64,000 bases of DNA from Peristeroidobacter soli (lineage in GTDB: Bacteria > Pseudomonadota > Gammaproteobacteria > Steroidobacterales > Steroidobacteraceae). Each line of letters opens with the position of its first letter. Position 1 is the first letter of the stretch. Shown piece after piece: positions 25,365 to 35,495 of the stretch. The position numbers and the translations under genes are program-made. The notes under the pieces are model-generated. The model worked only from the letters and a program-made list of their open reading frames with translations, was not told the DNA's origin and did no database searches. The DNA lies in NCBI RefSeq assembly GCF_004138485.1, contig NZ_ML142848.1:842640-906639 (forward strand), in the 5' to 3' direction.

Positions 25365-26722
25365 ACGACGGTGGACGTAACGAACCGATAACCGTCGTCG
25401 GCGCAGGGCTGGCCGGCACGCTGCTCGCCATCATCCTGGCCCGTCGCGGCCACCGCGTGCGCTTATATGAACGCCAGGACGACATGCGACGCGTCCTGCT
25501 CGACGCGGGCCGCTCCATCAATCTCGCCCTGGCGGCGCGCGGCATTCGAGCGCTGGAGCTCGCCGGCGTCATGCGGCAAGTGGAGCCCGAGCTGGTGCCC
25601 CTGCCCGGCCGCATGCTCCACGATCTGAGCGGCGGACTGACCTTCGTGCCTTACGGCCAGCGCCCCGAAGAAGTCATTTATTCCGTGTCCCGGCCTGGAT
25701 TGAACCGCATTCTGCTCGATGCCGCCGAACAGGCCGGCGTCGAGTTGCTGTTCCGTCATGCCGCGGTCGGTGCGGACTTCACCCGCAAGCAAGTCGAGTT
25801 CCAGGATCCGTCGGGTCGGGCGCACGACATCGCGATGGAGCACGTGTTTGCGACCGATGGCGCCGGCTCGATCTTGCGCCGGACGATGGTGGAGCAGCTC
25901 GGCATCGCCTGCACCGAGGACTTGCTGAAGCACGGCTACAAAGAGCTGACGCTGCCGCCCTTCCCGGACGGCCGCCCGCGAATCGACAAGCATGCCCTGC
26001 ACATCTGGCCGCGCGGCGGCTTCATGCTCATCGCGCTTCCAAACATCGACGGCAGCTTCACAGTCACGCTGTTCCTGCCGCTCACTGGCCCGGAGAGCTT
26101 CGAGACGCTGACGTCACCGGTCAGCATCGAAACCTTCTTCGCTACGCACTTCCCCGACGTGCGACAGCTGATGCCGAATCTGGCCGCGGAGTTCCTCCAG
26201 CATCCCACCGGCATCATGGGCACGGTGCGCTGTCAGCAATGGTCTTTCGAAGATCGTTTGTTGCTGATCGGCGATGCCGCTCACGCCATCACGCCGTTCC
26301 ATGGTCAGGGCATGAATTGTTGTTTCGAAGACTGCAGCGAGCTCGACGCGCTCCTCACCGGCAGTGACAACTGGGCGCGCAGCTTCCGCGAATTCGAGAC
26401 AGCGCGCCTGCCCAACACCAATGCCATCGCCGACATGGCCATCGAGAACTATCTGGAGATGCGCGATACGGTGCGCGATCCGAAGTTCCATCTGCACAAA
26501 GCCCTGTCGCTCGAGCTGGAGCGCCGGCATCCGACGCGCTTCGTGCCGCGCTATTCGATGGTCATGTTTCGAGACGACATTCCTTACTCAGTAGCGTTCG
26601 AACGCGGCCGCATTCAAAGCGAAATCCTGTTCGCTCTGACTCAGACGGCCGACACGCTCGCGGCCGTGGACTACGATGCCGCCGCGCGACTGATTGAAGC
26701 GAGATTGCAGCCGCTCGGCTGA
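25361..26722 (+). CDS. kmo: Kynurenine 3-monooxygenase
   Basis: 453 residues from the ATG overlapping the kynU stop. A flavoprotein hydroxylase with the FAD dinucleotide fold (VVGAGLAGTLLAIILARRG), the YERQDDMRR segment, SINLALAARGIRAL typical of KMO, and the second FAD motif IGDAAHAITPFHGQGMNCCF. It adds the 3-hydroxyl to kynurenine using NADPH and oxygen. With kynU and HAO it commits kynurenine to quinolinate and NAD rather than anthranilate. The length matches the soluble bacterial enzyme (about 460 residues). Tryptophan dioxygenase and nadC are not in the window. Confidence 0.97.
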   Translation: MNDGGRNEPITVVGAGLAGTLLAIILARRGHRVRLYERQDDMRRVLLDAGRSINLALAARGIRALELAGVMRQVEPELVPLPGRMLHDLSGGLTFVPYGQRPEEVIYSVSRPGLNRILLDAAEQAGVELLFRHAAVGADFTRKQVEFQDPSGRAHDIAMEHVFATDGAGSILRRTMVEQLGIACTEDLLKHGYKELTLPPFPDGRPRIDKHALHIWPRGGFMLIALPNIDGSFTVTLFLPLTGPESFETLTSPVSIETFFATHFPDVRQLMPNLAAEFLQHPTGIMGTVRCQQWSFEDRLLLIGDAAHAITPFHGQGMNCCFEDCSELDALLTGSDNWARSFREFETARLPNTNAIADMAIENYLEMRDTVRDPKFHLHKALSLELERRHPTRFVPRYSMVMFRDDIPYSVAFERGRIQSEILFALTQTADTLAAVDYDAAARLIEARLQPLG

Positions 26723-26815
26723 CTATCATCTGTGCCGGCGTCCACGCGCTGGACTGTGCATTTACGTCCAGCCGCGCTGCGCTTACAACAGCGCATCCGC
26801 TACGAGGTTTGAGCC

Positions 26816-27661
26816 ATGCGCAGCCTGAATTTCCGCATCGTCAACGTGTTCACATTCAACGGTGGCACGCTCACCGGCAATCCGCTGTGCGTCTTCGAAG
26901 ATGCCACCGGGCTGGACACCGGGACCATGCAGGCACTGGCACGCCAGTTCAATTTATCTGAAACGACATTCATTCAACCGTCGAGCTCGGCCAATGCGCA
27001 CGTGCGTATCTTCACGCCGAGTTACGAAATGCCATTCGCCGGTCATCCCACGCTCGGCACCGCGTTTGTTTGTCGGGAGCTGGGCCTAGGCGGCGATCGA
27101 CTGCGTCTGGAAATGACAGCCGGCATCATTCCGGTCGAAGCAAAGGCCAACCGCTGGACATTGCAGGCCAACGCGCCGACCTGGCGCGCGTGCGAAGCGT
27201 CGCGTGAGAAGCTGGCGGCGATGCTCGGGCTCGAGGTCGGCGACATCGGCGAGCAACCGCTCTGGGTGAAGGCAGGCAAGGAACAGCTGATCATTCCTTT
27301 GACCAGCGAGGCCGCAGTGCGCCGCGCCACGCCTCGGCCCGATTTGTTTGGCGCGGTTCGCAGCGAAGATGGCCACAGCATGGCCTATATCTTTGCGCCA
27401 CCCGTCGGCGGCCGCACCTTGTCCCGTTTCTTTTTCCCGGACGGCCCAGCCATCCTGGAAGACCCCGCCACCGGCTCGGCCACCGCGAACTTCGGTGGCT
27501 GGTGGGTTGCCACCGGTCAGGCCCTGCCCTGCCAATTGCAAATATCACAAGGCGAGTACGTCGCACGGCCCTCCACACTATTTCTGCACGTGGACCAGGA
27601 ACGGCGCATTTTTGTCAGCGGCGAAGTCGTGGAGATCGCCCGCGGCACGCTGAATTTTTGA
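26816..27661 (+). CDS. PhzF-family isomerase/epimerase
   Basis: A 281-residue PhzF-family protein with the diaminopimelate-epimerase-like double fold. Landmarks are VFTFNGGTLTGNPLCVF at the N-terminus, the catalytic glutamate in LSETTFIQP (near residue 46), MPFAGHPTLGTAF, and EDPATGSATANFGGWW in the second half. PhzF itself isomerises trans-2,3-dihydro-3-hydroxyanthranilate in phenazine synthesis; no other phz genes are present, and most family members have unknown substrates. It begins 93 bases after kmo on the same strand. The chemical similarity of PhzF's substrate to 3-hydroxyanthranilate is suggestive but may be coincidental. Confidence 0.9.
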   Translation: MRSLNFRIVNVFTFNGGTLTGNPLCVFEDATGLDTGTMQALARQFNLSETTFIQPSSSANAHVRIFTPSYEMPFAGHPTLGTAFVCRELGLGGDRLRLEMTAGIIPVEAKANRWTLQANAPTWRACEASREKLAAMLGLEVGDIGEQPLWVKAGKEQLIIPLTSEAAVRRATPRPDLFGAVRSEDGHSMAYIFAPPVGGRTLSRFFFPDGPAILEDPATGSATANFGGWWVATGQALPCQLQISQGEYVARPSTLFLHVDQERRIFVSGEVVEIARGTLNF

Positions 27662-27837
27662 CCTCGACGCGGCGATTCTGCCGCCATCTACGATTACTTC
27701 CTGATTGGCAAGTGCTTGCACTGTGCCTAAGGTCATGACCGACTGAATCTCGGTAGCGCCTGGGGAATGTAGATGCCAGAGGTCGGATCAGTAATAACGC
27801 GTACTAAAAACGACTGGTTGGCCAAGGTCGCACGCTC

Positions 27838-28788
27838 ATGCTGAGCACCTCGTTGTTACTTCCCGATAGCGCATTGGGCGCCGGCGTGAAGTGCGACGCA
27901 TGGCCGGCCTGGCAACGCTTCAAGCTGCTGTACCTGAGTCACGACGGCCGGATCATCGACGCCAGCAGCGAGGCGCAGATCACCACGTCGGAAGGCCAGT
28001 CGTCCGCACTGTTCTTCGCTCTCGTCGGTAACGACCGCGAAGCATTCGACCGCATCCTGCGCTGGACCCATAACAACCTTTCCGGCAGCCAGCTCGAAAG
28101 ATTACTGCCGGCACGGCGCTGGGGCCGCGACCACGACGGTGCCTGGCGCGTGCTCGACAGTCACTCCGCGACCGATGCCAATCTTTGGATCGCGTACACA
28201 CTCGGCGAAGCGTCGCGGCTGTGGAACGAGCAACGCTACGCGAGCCTGGGCGCCGACATCGCAGAAAACATTCTGAGACAGGAAGGCGGGCGACTGAACC
28301 CCCGCGACCTGCCACTGGTCGTAATCCGCGGACTGCAGCGGCAGACCAAGGATCCGCTGTGGACCGAAATCGAGAGGTTTGCCGAGCAAGTCATCCTTGG
28401 CTCGACTCTCGACGGATTCGAGTACGACACGATCCGCATCTATCTCTGGGCCGGCATGTTGCCGGCCTCGGATCCGACGCGCGACAAACTCCTCGACGCA
28501 TTGAAGCCAGCGCTCGAAGACGTCGCCAAGCGCGCCGCGCCGCTCGAAACGGTGGGCCCACCCGGCGGCTCAGCGGCGCTGTTACCCATGCTGGCCAACG
28601 CCAGAATGACCGCCACTCTACAACTGCATCGGCAGAGAGCCGCCGACGGCTCGTTACAAGACAATCAGAGCCATTACAGCGATGCCTTGGCGCTGTTCGG
28701 ATTGGGCTGGCTGGAGCAGCGCTATCGTTTCAATCGCTCCGGCGTGTTGACCGTGCGCTGGACTCCCGCCTCCGATCGAACGCATTAG
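27838..28788 (+). CDS. BcsZ-like endo-1,4-beta-glucanase (glycoside hydrolase family 8), orphan
   Basis: A 316-residue GH8 enzyme that follows BcsZ along its length: CDAWPAWQRFKLLYLSHDGR, DASSEAQITTSEGQS with the proton-donor glutamate (residue 52), NNLSGSQLERLLPARRWG, DSHSATDANLW, and EYDTIRIYLWAGM with the base aspartate (residue 197). Two loops present in E. coli BcsZ are missing, one after ENILRQEGG and one after the QVILGSTLDG region, so the cleft should be more open. No cellulose-synthase genes are nearby. A hydrophobic segment of about 14 residues precedes the mature part; an in-frame TAA lies 11 codons upstream of the ATG, so only a short non-ATG extension is possible. Confidence 0.85.
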   Translation: MLSTSLLLPDSALGAGVKCDAWPAWQRFKLLYLSHDGRIIDASSEAQITTSEGQSSALFFALVGNDREAFDRILRWTHNNLSGSQLERLLPARRWGRDHDGAWRVLDSHSATDANLWIAYTLGEASRLWNEQRYASLGADIAENILRQEGGRLNPRDLPLVVIRGLQRQTKDPLWTEIERFAEQVILGSTLDGFEYDTIRIYLWAGMLPASDPTRDKLLDALKPALEDVAKRAAPLETVGPPGGSAALLPMLANARMTATLQLHRQRAADGSLQDNQSHYSDALALFGLGWLEQRYRFNRSGVLTVRWTPASDRTH

Positions 28789-29009
28789 CCCTGGCGCGAA
28801 TACGATGGACCGGAAGTAGCGAATAACCCATTGCGGGCGCGGGCAGCGCGCTATTCCGGTGCGGCGAGGATTGCCGCCGCATGCTGGATTTTCAAAGCCC
28901 CGCCCACATACGGGAACCATCCACGCTCGCGGGACATCTATCCCTCGATGTTGTAATGATGAGTGACCACACTGCCGTCGCTCACCCATTGACGCCCGGG
29001 TAACTCACG

Positions 29010-29402
29010 ATGACGTCGCGCTCTTCTGGTGCAGCTGTCGCCTCGCATTACGACGACATGCCGTTGTCACTGGTGCTGTTTCGCTACCTGTGGCCCTTCT
29101 GGTTGTTCAAGGACGCCAGCCGTGGCGATCGCATGACGCGCGCGGCCGCATATCGCCACAACCGCAGTATGCGAATCTATCTGCCCGGCTATCTGATGAA
29201 ATGGATGTTCAGTTGTGTCACCGCGTTCGCCATCACCTCGGGTTTCGGCTCGCTGTCGACGGCGCAGGCCGCGGGCACCACGGATTCGCTGGACGTGTTC
29301 GCCATCATTGCCGCCGGCTGGGGCATCATTTTCGCGTGCAGCATGTGCGTGCTGTTCGTCACCAGCTACATCTACCTCTACTTGAGCCGCAACGACGCCT
29401 GA
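29010..29402 (+). CDS. Small membrane protein of unknown function
   Basis: A 130-residue protein with probable membrane segments at KWMFSCVTAFAITSGFGSL (about residues 64-82) and FAIIAAGWGIIFACSMCVL (about 97-115) continuing into VTSYIYLYLS; a shorter hydrophobic stretch (SLVLFRYLWPFWLF) lies near the N-terminus. No enzymatic motif is visible and I do not recognise a family. The 221 bases upstream contain only a GCGGC/GCCGC inverted repeat and no obvious gene. Confidence 0.6.
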   Translation: MTSRSSGAAVASHYDDMPLSLVLFRYLWPFWLFKDASRGDRMTRAAAYRHNRSMRIYLPGYLMKWMFSCVTAFAITSGFGSLSTAQAAGTTDSLDVFAIIAAGWGIIFACSMCVLFVTSYIYLYLSRNDA

Positions 29403-29473
29403 GCCCCTGCCGCAGCTGATCGTCTCCCGAAAATAAGCTAGTCTTGCCCGAAATCGGGCAGGATTGTTGGGAA

Positions 29474-29788
29474 ATGACGCACGAGTCGGCAGACTTCGCC
29501 TCCGCACCGGATTCGAAGGGGGCACAGGACGACATGGGCGAGTTGGTCGACTATCTGGCCCGCTCCAGCCGCCTGACGCCCCAGGAAGCGGCCCGGCTGG
29601 TCAATGAAGTCCTGGCCTTCATGAGCGAAGTGCCCGAGGACTTCATCCGCCGCCGCCATCTGGCCCTGCAATCCCAGGGCCTTTCGAACCGTGCCATCTA
29701 TCTGCAGATCAGCGACGAGCTGGCCGCGCGACGCTTTCGCGCGCCGGAGTTCAGCGAGCGACAGATCCGCAGAATCATTTACGGTTGA
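29474..29788 (+). CDS. Small helical protein of unknown function upstream of glmS
   Basis: 104 residues from the ATG at 29474; a TTG 30 bases upstream is an alternative. The N-terminus is acidic and flexible (THESADFASAPDSKGAQDD); the rest is predicted helical, with ELVDYLARSSRLTPQEAARL and a C-terminal basic stretch (GLSNRAIYLQISDELAARRF then SERQIRRIIYG) that looks like a helix-turn-helix. A DNA- or RNA-binding role is only a guess. It ends 22 bases before glmS on the same strand, so the two are probably co-transcribed. Confidence 0.65.
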   Translation: MTHESADFASAPDSKGAQDDMGELVDYLARSSRLTPQEAARLVNEVLAFMSEVPEDFIRRRHLALQSQGLSNRAIYLQISDELAARRFRAPEFSERQIRRIIYG

Positions 29789-29810
29789 TTTGCTTCGGAC
29801 GGGTCTACTC

Positions 29811-31631
<1,821 letters not shown>

Positions 31632-31726
31632 ACCAACCAATGTTATTGGCGACTGCGCGCAGCGCACTACTTAGGCCACGCTCACAGCGACTTCATGAGG
31701 CCGAAGAGGAATCGGGACTGAGCGTC

Positions 31727-31754
31727 TAACAATTTCGGCGCGACGCGCCGATCT
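31727..31754 (+). promoter_or_regulatory. Possible sigma-28 (FliA) promoter of the chemoreceptor gene
   Basis: TAAC (31727-31730), a 16-base spacer, then GCCGATCT (31747-31754) resembles the FliA consensus TAAA-N15-GCCGATAA. Chemoreceptor genes are often FliA-driven. Spacing and two positions deviate, so this is tentative. Confidence 0.3.
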
Positions 31755-31787
31755 ATTCATCCGGGGAGTATCCCGCCACGGAGATCG

Positions 31788-33437
31788 ATGATGCTCAAGA
31801 ACCTGACCATTCGCACGCGCCTGCAATTCGCCTTTGGCGTCGTTTGCGTGCTCATGGTGATCGCTGCCGTCGCCGGCGGGATCGGGACGCGCAATATTGT
31901 CGCGACCGCCGATCGGACCATGCACGGCGAGTTGCGGCTCGCGCAGCTGGCGACCGAGCTCAGGGTCGATGTCTTGCAGCTGCGCCGCTTCGAAAAGGAC
32001 GTCTTCATCAATATCGAAGCGGCGACCAAGGTGCAGGACTATCGCGACAAGTGGGCGCAGGCCCTGCGGGATGCGCAGCAGGCGCGCAGCGAAGCCCTTG
32101 GACTGGCGAGCGACCAAACGCGTGCGCCATTGATCCAGCTCGAGAAAGAGCTGGAAGGGTACGCGACCGGCTTCCAGAGCACGCTGGCGGAGATTCAGTC
32201 GGGATCGCTGCAATCCACGGCGCAAGCCAATGCAGCCATGAGCAAGTACAAGCAGTCCGTCCATCAGGTCGATGAACTCGTCCTCCAGATCGTGACCGCC
32301 GCCAATGAGGAAGCCGGCAAGGTCGATGCCGTCATGACAGATCAAAGCGACGCGGTCATGACCACCTTGATCGGACTGACCGTCGTTTCTTTGTTGTTCG
32401 CGGCGGGACTGTCGATCGTCATCACCCGGGGCATCGTCGGCCCGGTCCGCTCGGCGGTGCAGCTTGCCCGCAGTGTCGCCGACGGCAAGCTCGGCCACGA
32501 CTTCCAGATCAACGGCCGCGACGAAGTAGCGCAGCTGTTGCACGAGCTGGGCCGCATGGACAGCAAGCTCTGCGAGATCATCGGCGAGGTGCATGTCGGC
32601 GCGGGCAAAGTGCGCTCGACCGCCGCCGAGCTCGCGGAGAATAACGACCAGCTCTCGCAGCGAACGCAAGGCCAGGCCAGCTCGCTGGAGGAAACGGCAG
32701 CGGCCATCGAGGAAATGACCGCCGCGGTCAAAGCGAACGCGAGCAGCGCCACCAATGCGAGCGGCCTGGCGCGTAGCGCCAGCGATGTGGCGACCGCCGG
32801 CGGGAAAGTGGTGACATCGGCGGTCGATGCGATGTCGGCCATCAACGACTCCAGCCGTCGCATCGCCGATATCATCACCGTCATCGACGAGATCGCCTTC
32901 CAGACCAACCTGCTCGCATTGAACGCCGCGGTCGAAGCCGCGAGGGCGGGTGAGATGGGTCGCGGATTCGCGGTCGTTGCCAGCGAAGTTCGCAGCCTCG
33001 CTCAGCGCAGCGCCGATGCCGCGAAAGAGATCAAACAACTCATTGGCGACAGCGTGGAGAAGGTCCGCACCGGCTCGCAGCTGGTATCGATGTCGGGCGA
33101 GCAGTTACAGCAGATCGTCGCAAGCGTTCGCCGTGTCGCCGGCGTCGTCGATGAAATCGCGAACGCCAATTCCGAGCAGGCGTCGGGCGTGTCGGCGCTG
33201 AACGACTCGGTCGCGCAGCTCGATCACATCACTCAGCAAAACGCCGCGGGCACGGAAGAGATCGCCGCCGCCAGCAAGATGCTGCATGAGCAGTCGGAGC
33301 GGCTGGCAGCCACGGTCTCTTACTTCTCGATACCGCAGCAGCCCCTGAGTGTCGGCCAGCAGCGCCCGCAGACTAGGACATCGCCTGCAGCCAGCCTCAA
33401 CGAGGAGCACGAGAGCGAAGCGCGCTACGGCACCTGA
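31788..33437 (+). CDS. Methyl-accepting chemotaxis protein
   Basis: 549 residues. TM1 at about 12-33 ([20 protein letters not shown]), a periplasmic four-helix-type sensor region with many charged heptads to about 185, TM2 at about 190-212, a HAMP domain to about 265, and a cytoplasmic MCP signalling coiled coil. The hairpin tip, [20 protein letters not shown], starts near residue 366 and is the conserved CheA/CheW contact. The C-terminus lacks a CheR-docking pentapeptide. The ligand is unknown. No other chemotaxis gene is nearby. It is convergent with a diguanylate cyclase gene, 14 bases apart. Confidence 0.95.
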   Translation: MMLKNLTIRTRLQFAFGVVCVLMVIAAVAGGIGTRNIVATADRTMHGELRLAQLATELRVDVLQLRRFEKDVFINIEAATKVQDYRDKWAQALRDAQQARSEALGLASDQTRAPLIQLEKELEGYATGFQSTLAEIQSGSLQSTAQANAAMSKYKQSVHQVDELVLQIVTAANEEAGKVDAVMTDQSDAVMTTLIGLTVVSLLFAAGLSIVITRGIVGPVRSAVQLARSVADGKLGHDFQINGRDEVAQLLHELGRMDSKLCEIIGEVHVGAGKVRSTAAELAENNDQLSQRTQGQASSLEETAAAIEEMTAAVKANASSATNASGLARSASDVATAGGKVVTSAVDAMSAINDSSRRIADIITVIDEIAFQTNLLALNAAVEAARAGEMGRGFAVVASEVRSLAQRSADAAKEIKQLIGDSVEKVRTGSQLVSMSGEQLQQIVASVRRVAGVVDEIANANSEQASGVSALNDSVAQLDHITQQNAAGTEEIAAASKMLHEQSERLAATVSYFSIPQQPLSVGQQRPQTRTSPAASLNEEHESEARYGT

Positions 33438-33451
33438 GCCGATGCGTCGTC

Positions 33452-34354
33452 TCAGTGACAGACCTTGTTTCTTCCGGTCCGCTTCGCCTTGTAGAGCATC
33501 TCATCGGCGCTCTTGTATAGATCCGCGAGCGACATGCTTTCTTGCAACGAACCGGCGCCGACCGAAATGGTGACGCGGATACTCTTGTCTTCAGCGACGA
33601 ACGCGTGCGCTTCAACGAGCGAGCGCAACTCCTCGCCGATCTTCGCCGCGTTGTGCAGCGAGGTCTCCGGCAGAATCACGCAGAACTCTTCGCCGCCGTA
33701 ACGACCCAGCCGGTCGCTGGGACGCAACCGTCGCTGCAGAATGCCGGCGAGACCGCGCAGCACCGAGTCGCCCGTGAGGTGGCCGTGGGTATCGTTGATG
33801 CTCTTGAAATGATCGATGTCGAGCATCAGCACCGACAGCTCGCGGCCGTGCCGGCGCGCGCGGGGAATCTCTTCTTCCAGCAGCGAGTCGAGCCGCTTGC
33901 GATTGGCGAGATCGGTGAGGCCGTCGGTGACGGCCATGCGATGGATGATCTCGTGATACTGCAGCTCGATATCCGAGCCGGACAGGTATTTGAAAATCGT
34001 GTCGCCGATCTTCAGGCGATCGCCCCGCTGCAGCTGACGTTCGCGGACGGTATGGGCGTCGTCGTTGATGAAGGTGCCGTTGGTGGACACCAGATCGACG
34101 ACGAACAGGTTGCCGCCCCGCTGCTCCAGGCGGGCGTGCCGGCGGGAGACGCAGTCGCTCGGCAGGACGATGTCATTGTCCCGGCCGCGACCGACCGTGG
34201 TCTCGGACTTGTCGAGGACATAACGTCGCCCCAGGTCGGCCTGCACGGGCGCATGGATGACGACCAGGCACGCCTCACCGGGCCGCCTGACGCGCAGCTC
34301 ATCGAGCCCCGTGACCCGGGTTTGTACGTCGTAATCGTGGTCCACGGCGCGCAA
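33452..34354 (-). CDS. Diguanylate cyclase with N-terminal FHA domain
   Basis: About 300 residues. An FHA phosphothreonine-binding domain covers about residues 30-110 (TTVGRGRDNDIVLPSDCVSR, VDLVSTNGTFIND), and a GGDEF domain about 138-300. The active-site loop reads GRYGGEEFCVILPE, so cyclase activity should be intact, and no RxxD inhibitory site is obvious just upstream. It would make cyclic di-GMP in response to a phosphorylated partner. The start is non-ATG: TTG at 34354 or GTG at 34345. It follows rluF by 61 bases on the same strand. Confidence 0.92.
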   Translation of the reverse strand: MRAVDHDYDVQTRVTGLDELRVRRPGEACLVVIHAPVQADLGRRYVLDKSETTVGRGRDNDIVLPSDCVSRRHARLEQRGGNLFVVDLVSTNGTFINDDAHTVRERQLQRGDRLKIGDTIFKYLSGSDIELQYHEIIHRMAVTDGLTDLANRKRLDSLLEEEIPRARRHGRELSVLMLDIDHFKSINDTHGHLTGDSVLRGLAGILQRRLRPSDRLGRYGGEEFCVILPETSLHNAAKIGEELRSLVEAHAFVAEDKSIRVTISVGAGSLQESMSLADLYKSADEMLYKAKRTGRNKVCH

Positions 34355-34415
34355 GATACTGTGCGCAGTGAGGAAACGTCCAGCTGGCCCGCCGGGCGAG
34401 CCGACCGGCGGTGAG

Positions 34416-35117
34416 CTAAAAATTGAATCCAGGCTTGTGGGGCAACAGACCGCGCACCTCGGCGTCTTTCAGCTCGCGCCATTGCCCTGTTTTGAGCCCG
34501 TCCAATGTCAAATTGATGATCCGGACACGTTGTAGCCGCAACACTTTGTAGCCGAAGAACGAGCACATGCGCCGGATCTGGCGGTTCAGGCCCTGGGTCA
34601 GGACGATCCGGAAGGTCGCCGGCGCGACCCGTGTGACTCTGCAGGGCCGGGTGACGGTGCCGAGAATCCGCACCCCGCTCGCCATGCCATTGAGAAAGAT
34701 CTCAGTAACGGGCCGGTCCACCGTCACGACATATTCCTTTTCGTGGGCGTTCTCGACGCGCAGGATCTCGTTGACGATGTCACCGTTATTGGTCAGCAGG
34801 ATCAGCCCTTCGGACTCCTTGTCCAGGCGGCCGATGGGAAAAATCCGTTCCCGATAGTTGACGAAGTCGGTGATGTTGCCGGGAATCTCGCGGTCGGTGG
34901 TGCAGATGACGCCGACCGGTTTATTCAGCGCCAGATAGACATGCTTCTGCTCGCCGCCGACCGGCTTGCCGTCGACACAAACGACATCGCCCTCCTTGAC
35001 CTGGGTACCCAGCGTCGCGACCGCGCCGTTGATGGTGACCCGCCCCGCCTCGATCCTGGCGTCAGCCTCACGCCGCGAGCACAACCCGGTCTCGCTGATG
35101 AACTTGTTCAGCCGCAT
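34416..35117 (-). CDS. rluF: 23S rRNA pseudouridine synthase RluF-like
   Basis: A 233-residue RsuA/RluB/RluE/RluF-family enzyme. An N-terminal S4 RNA-binding domain (LNKFISETGLCSRREADARI) precedes the catalytic domain with the aspartate in FPIGRLDKESEGLILLTNNG. The LNRQIRRMCSFFGYKV segment and overall similarity favour RluF (U2604 of 23S rRNA, with U35 of tRNA-Tyr) over RluB/RluE. Short C-terminus without the basic tail seen in E. coli RluF. It starts 6 bases beyond the ykgJ-family gene, within the lgt-thyA-folA run. Confidence 0.88.
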   Translation of the reverse strand: MRLNKFISETGLCSRREADARIEAGRVTINGAVATLGTQVKEGDVVCVDGKPVGGEQKHVYLALNKPVGVICTTDREIPGNITDFVNYRERIFPIGRLDKESEGLILLTNNGDIVNEILRVENAHEKEYVVTVDRPVTEIFLNGMASGVRILGTVTRPCRVTRVAPATFRIVLTQGLNRQIRRMCSFFGYKVLRLQRVRIINLTLDGLKTGQWRELKDAEVRGLLPHKPGFNF

Positions 35118-35123
35118 GTCACA

Positions 35124-35495
35124 TCAGGCGGACGGGATGAACTCGTCGTCGCCCTGGTGCTCGCGCTCGAACATCAAGAACTCGTGATAACCGCAGCGGT
35201 TGCCGTACGGATACTTGCGGCACACGTTCGGCCGCGCTTCATACACGGTGCAGCGGCGCTCGTCCGTATCGAAGAAGCGGCAGATGGTTTTGTAGATGTG
35301 ATCCTTCTGATGCCGCAGGATCTGCTCGTCCACTTCCTTGGTCTTGTAGTTGTAGGTGAACTTCTTCTTGGCCTCGGCATGCGACAGGCCGAAATGCTTC
35401 GCCAGGCGCGCGATATCGTGCTCGCTCACCGCGATACGCGAGTGGCTGCAACAATAGCCGGGACAGGTCGCACAGTCGTAACGCATCTTGGTCAT
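35124..35495 (-). CDS. YkgJ-family cysteine-cluster protein
   Basis: 123 residues from the ATG at 35495, which has GGAGAGGG at good distance and overlaps the folA stop. The N-terminal CATCPGYCC and the later CRFFDTDERRCTVYEARPNVC and RCGYHE give the conserved Cys set of the YkgJ/CxxCxxCC family, thought to bind zinc or an iron-sulfur cluster. No activity is known for the family. Tight packing between folA and rluF suggests co-expression with nucleotide and ribosome maintenance genes. Confidence 0.88.
   Translation of the reverse strand: MTKMRYDCATCPGYCCSHSRIAVSEHDIARLAKHFGLSHAEAKKKFTYNYKTKEVDEQILRHQKDHIYKTICRFFDTDERRCTVYEARPNVCRKYPYGNRCGYHEFLMFEREHQGDDEFIPSA

Noticed and set aside
27838-29402. 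A cellulose-synthesis locus around the BcsZ-like gene
   Set aside because: The neighbouring membrane protein has no glycosyltransferase or PilZ features and no bcsA/bcsB/bcsC sequence is present.
29789-29810. A glmS-type ribozyme ahead of glmS
   Set aside because: The gap to the preceding gene is 22 bases, far too short, and the ribozyme is a Gram-positive feature.
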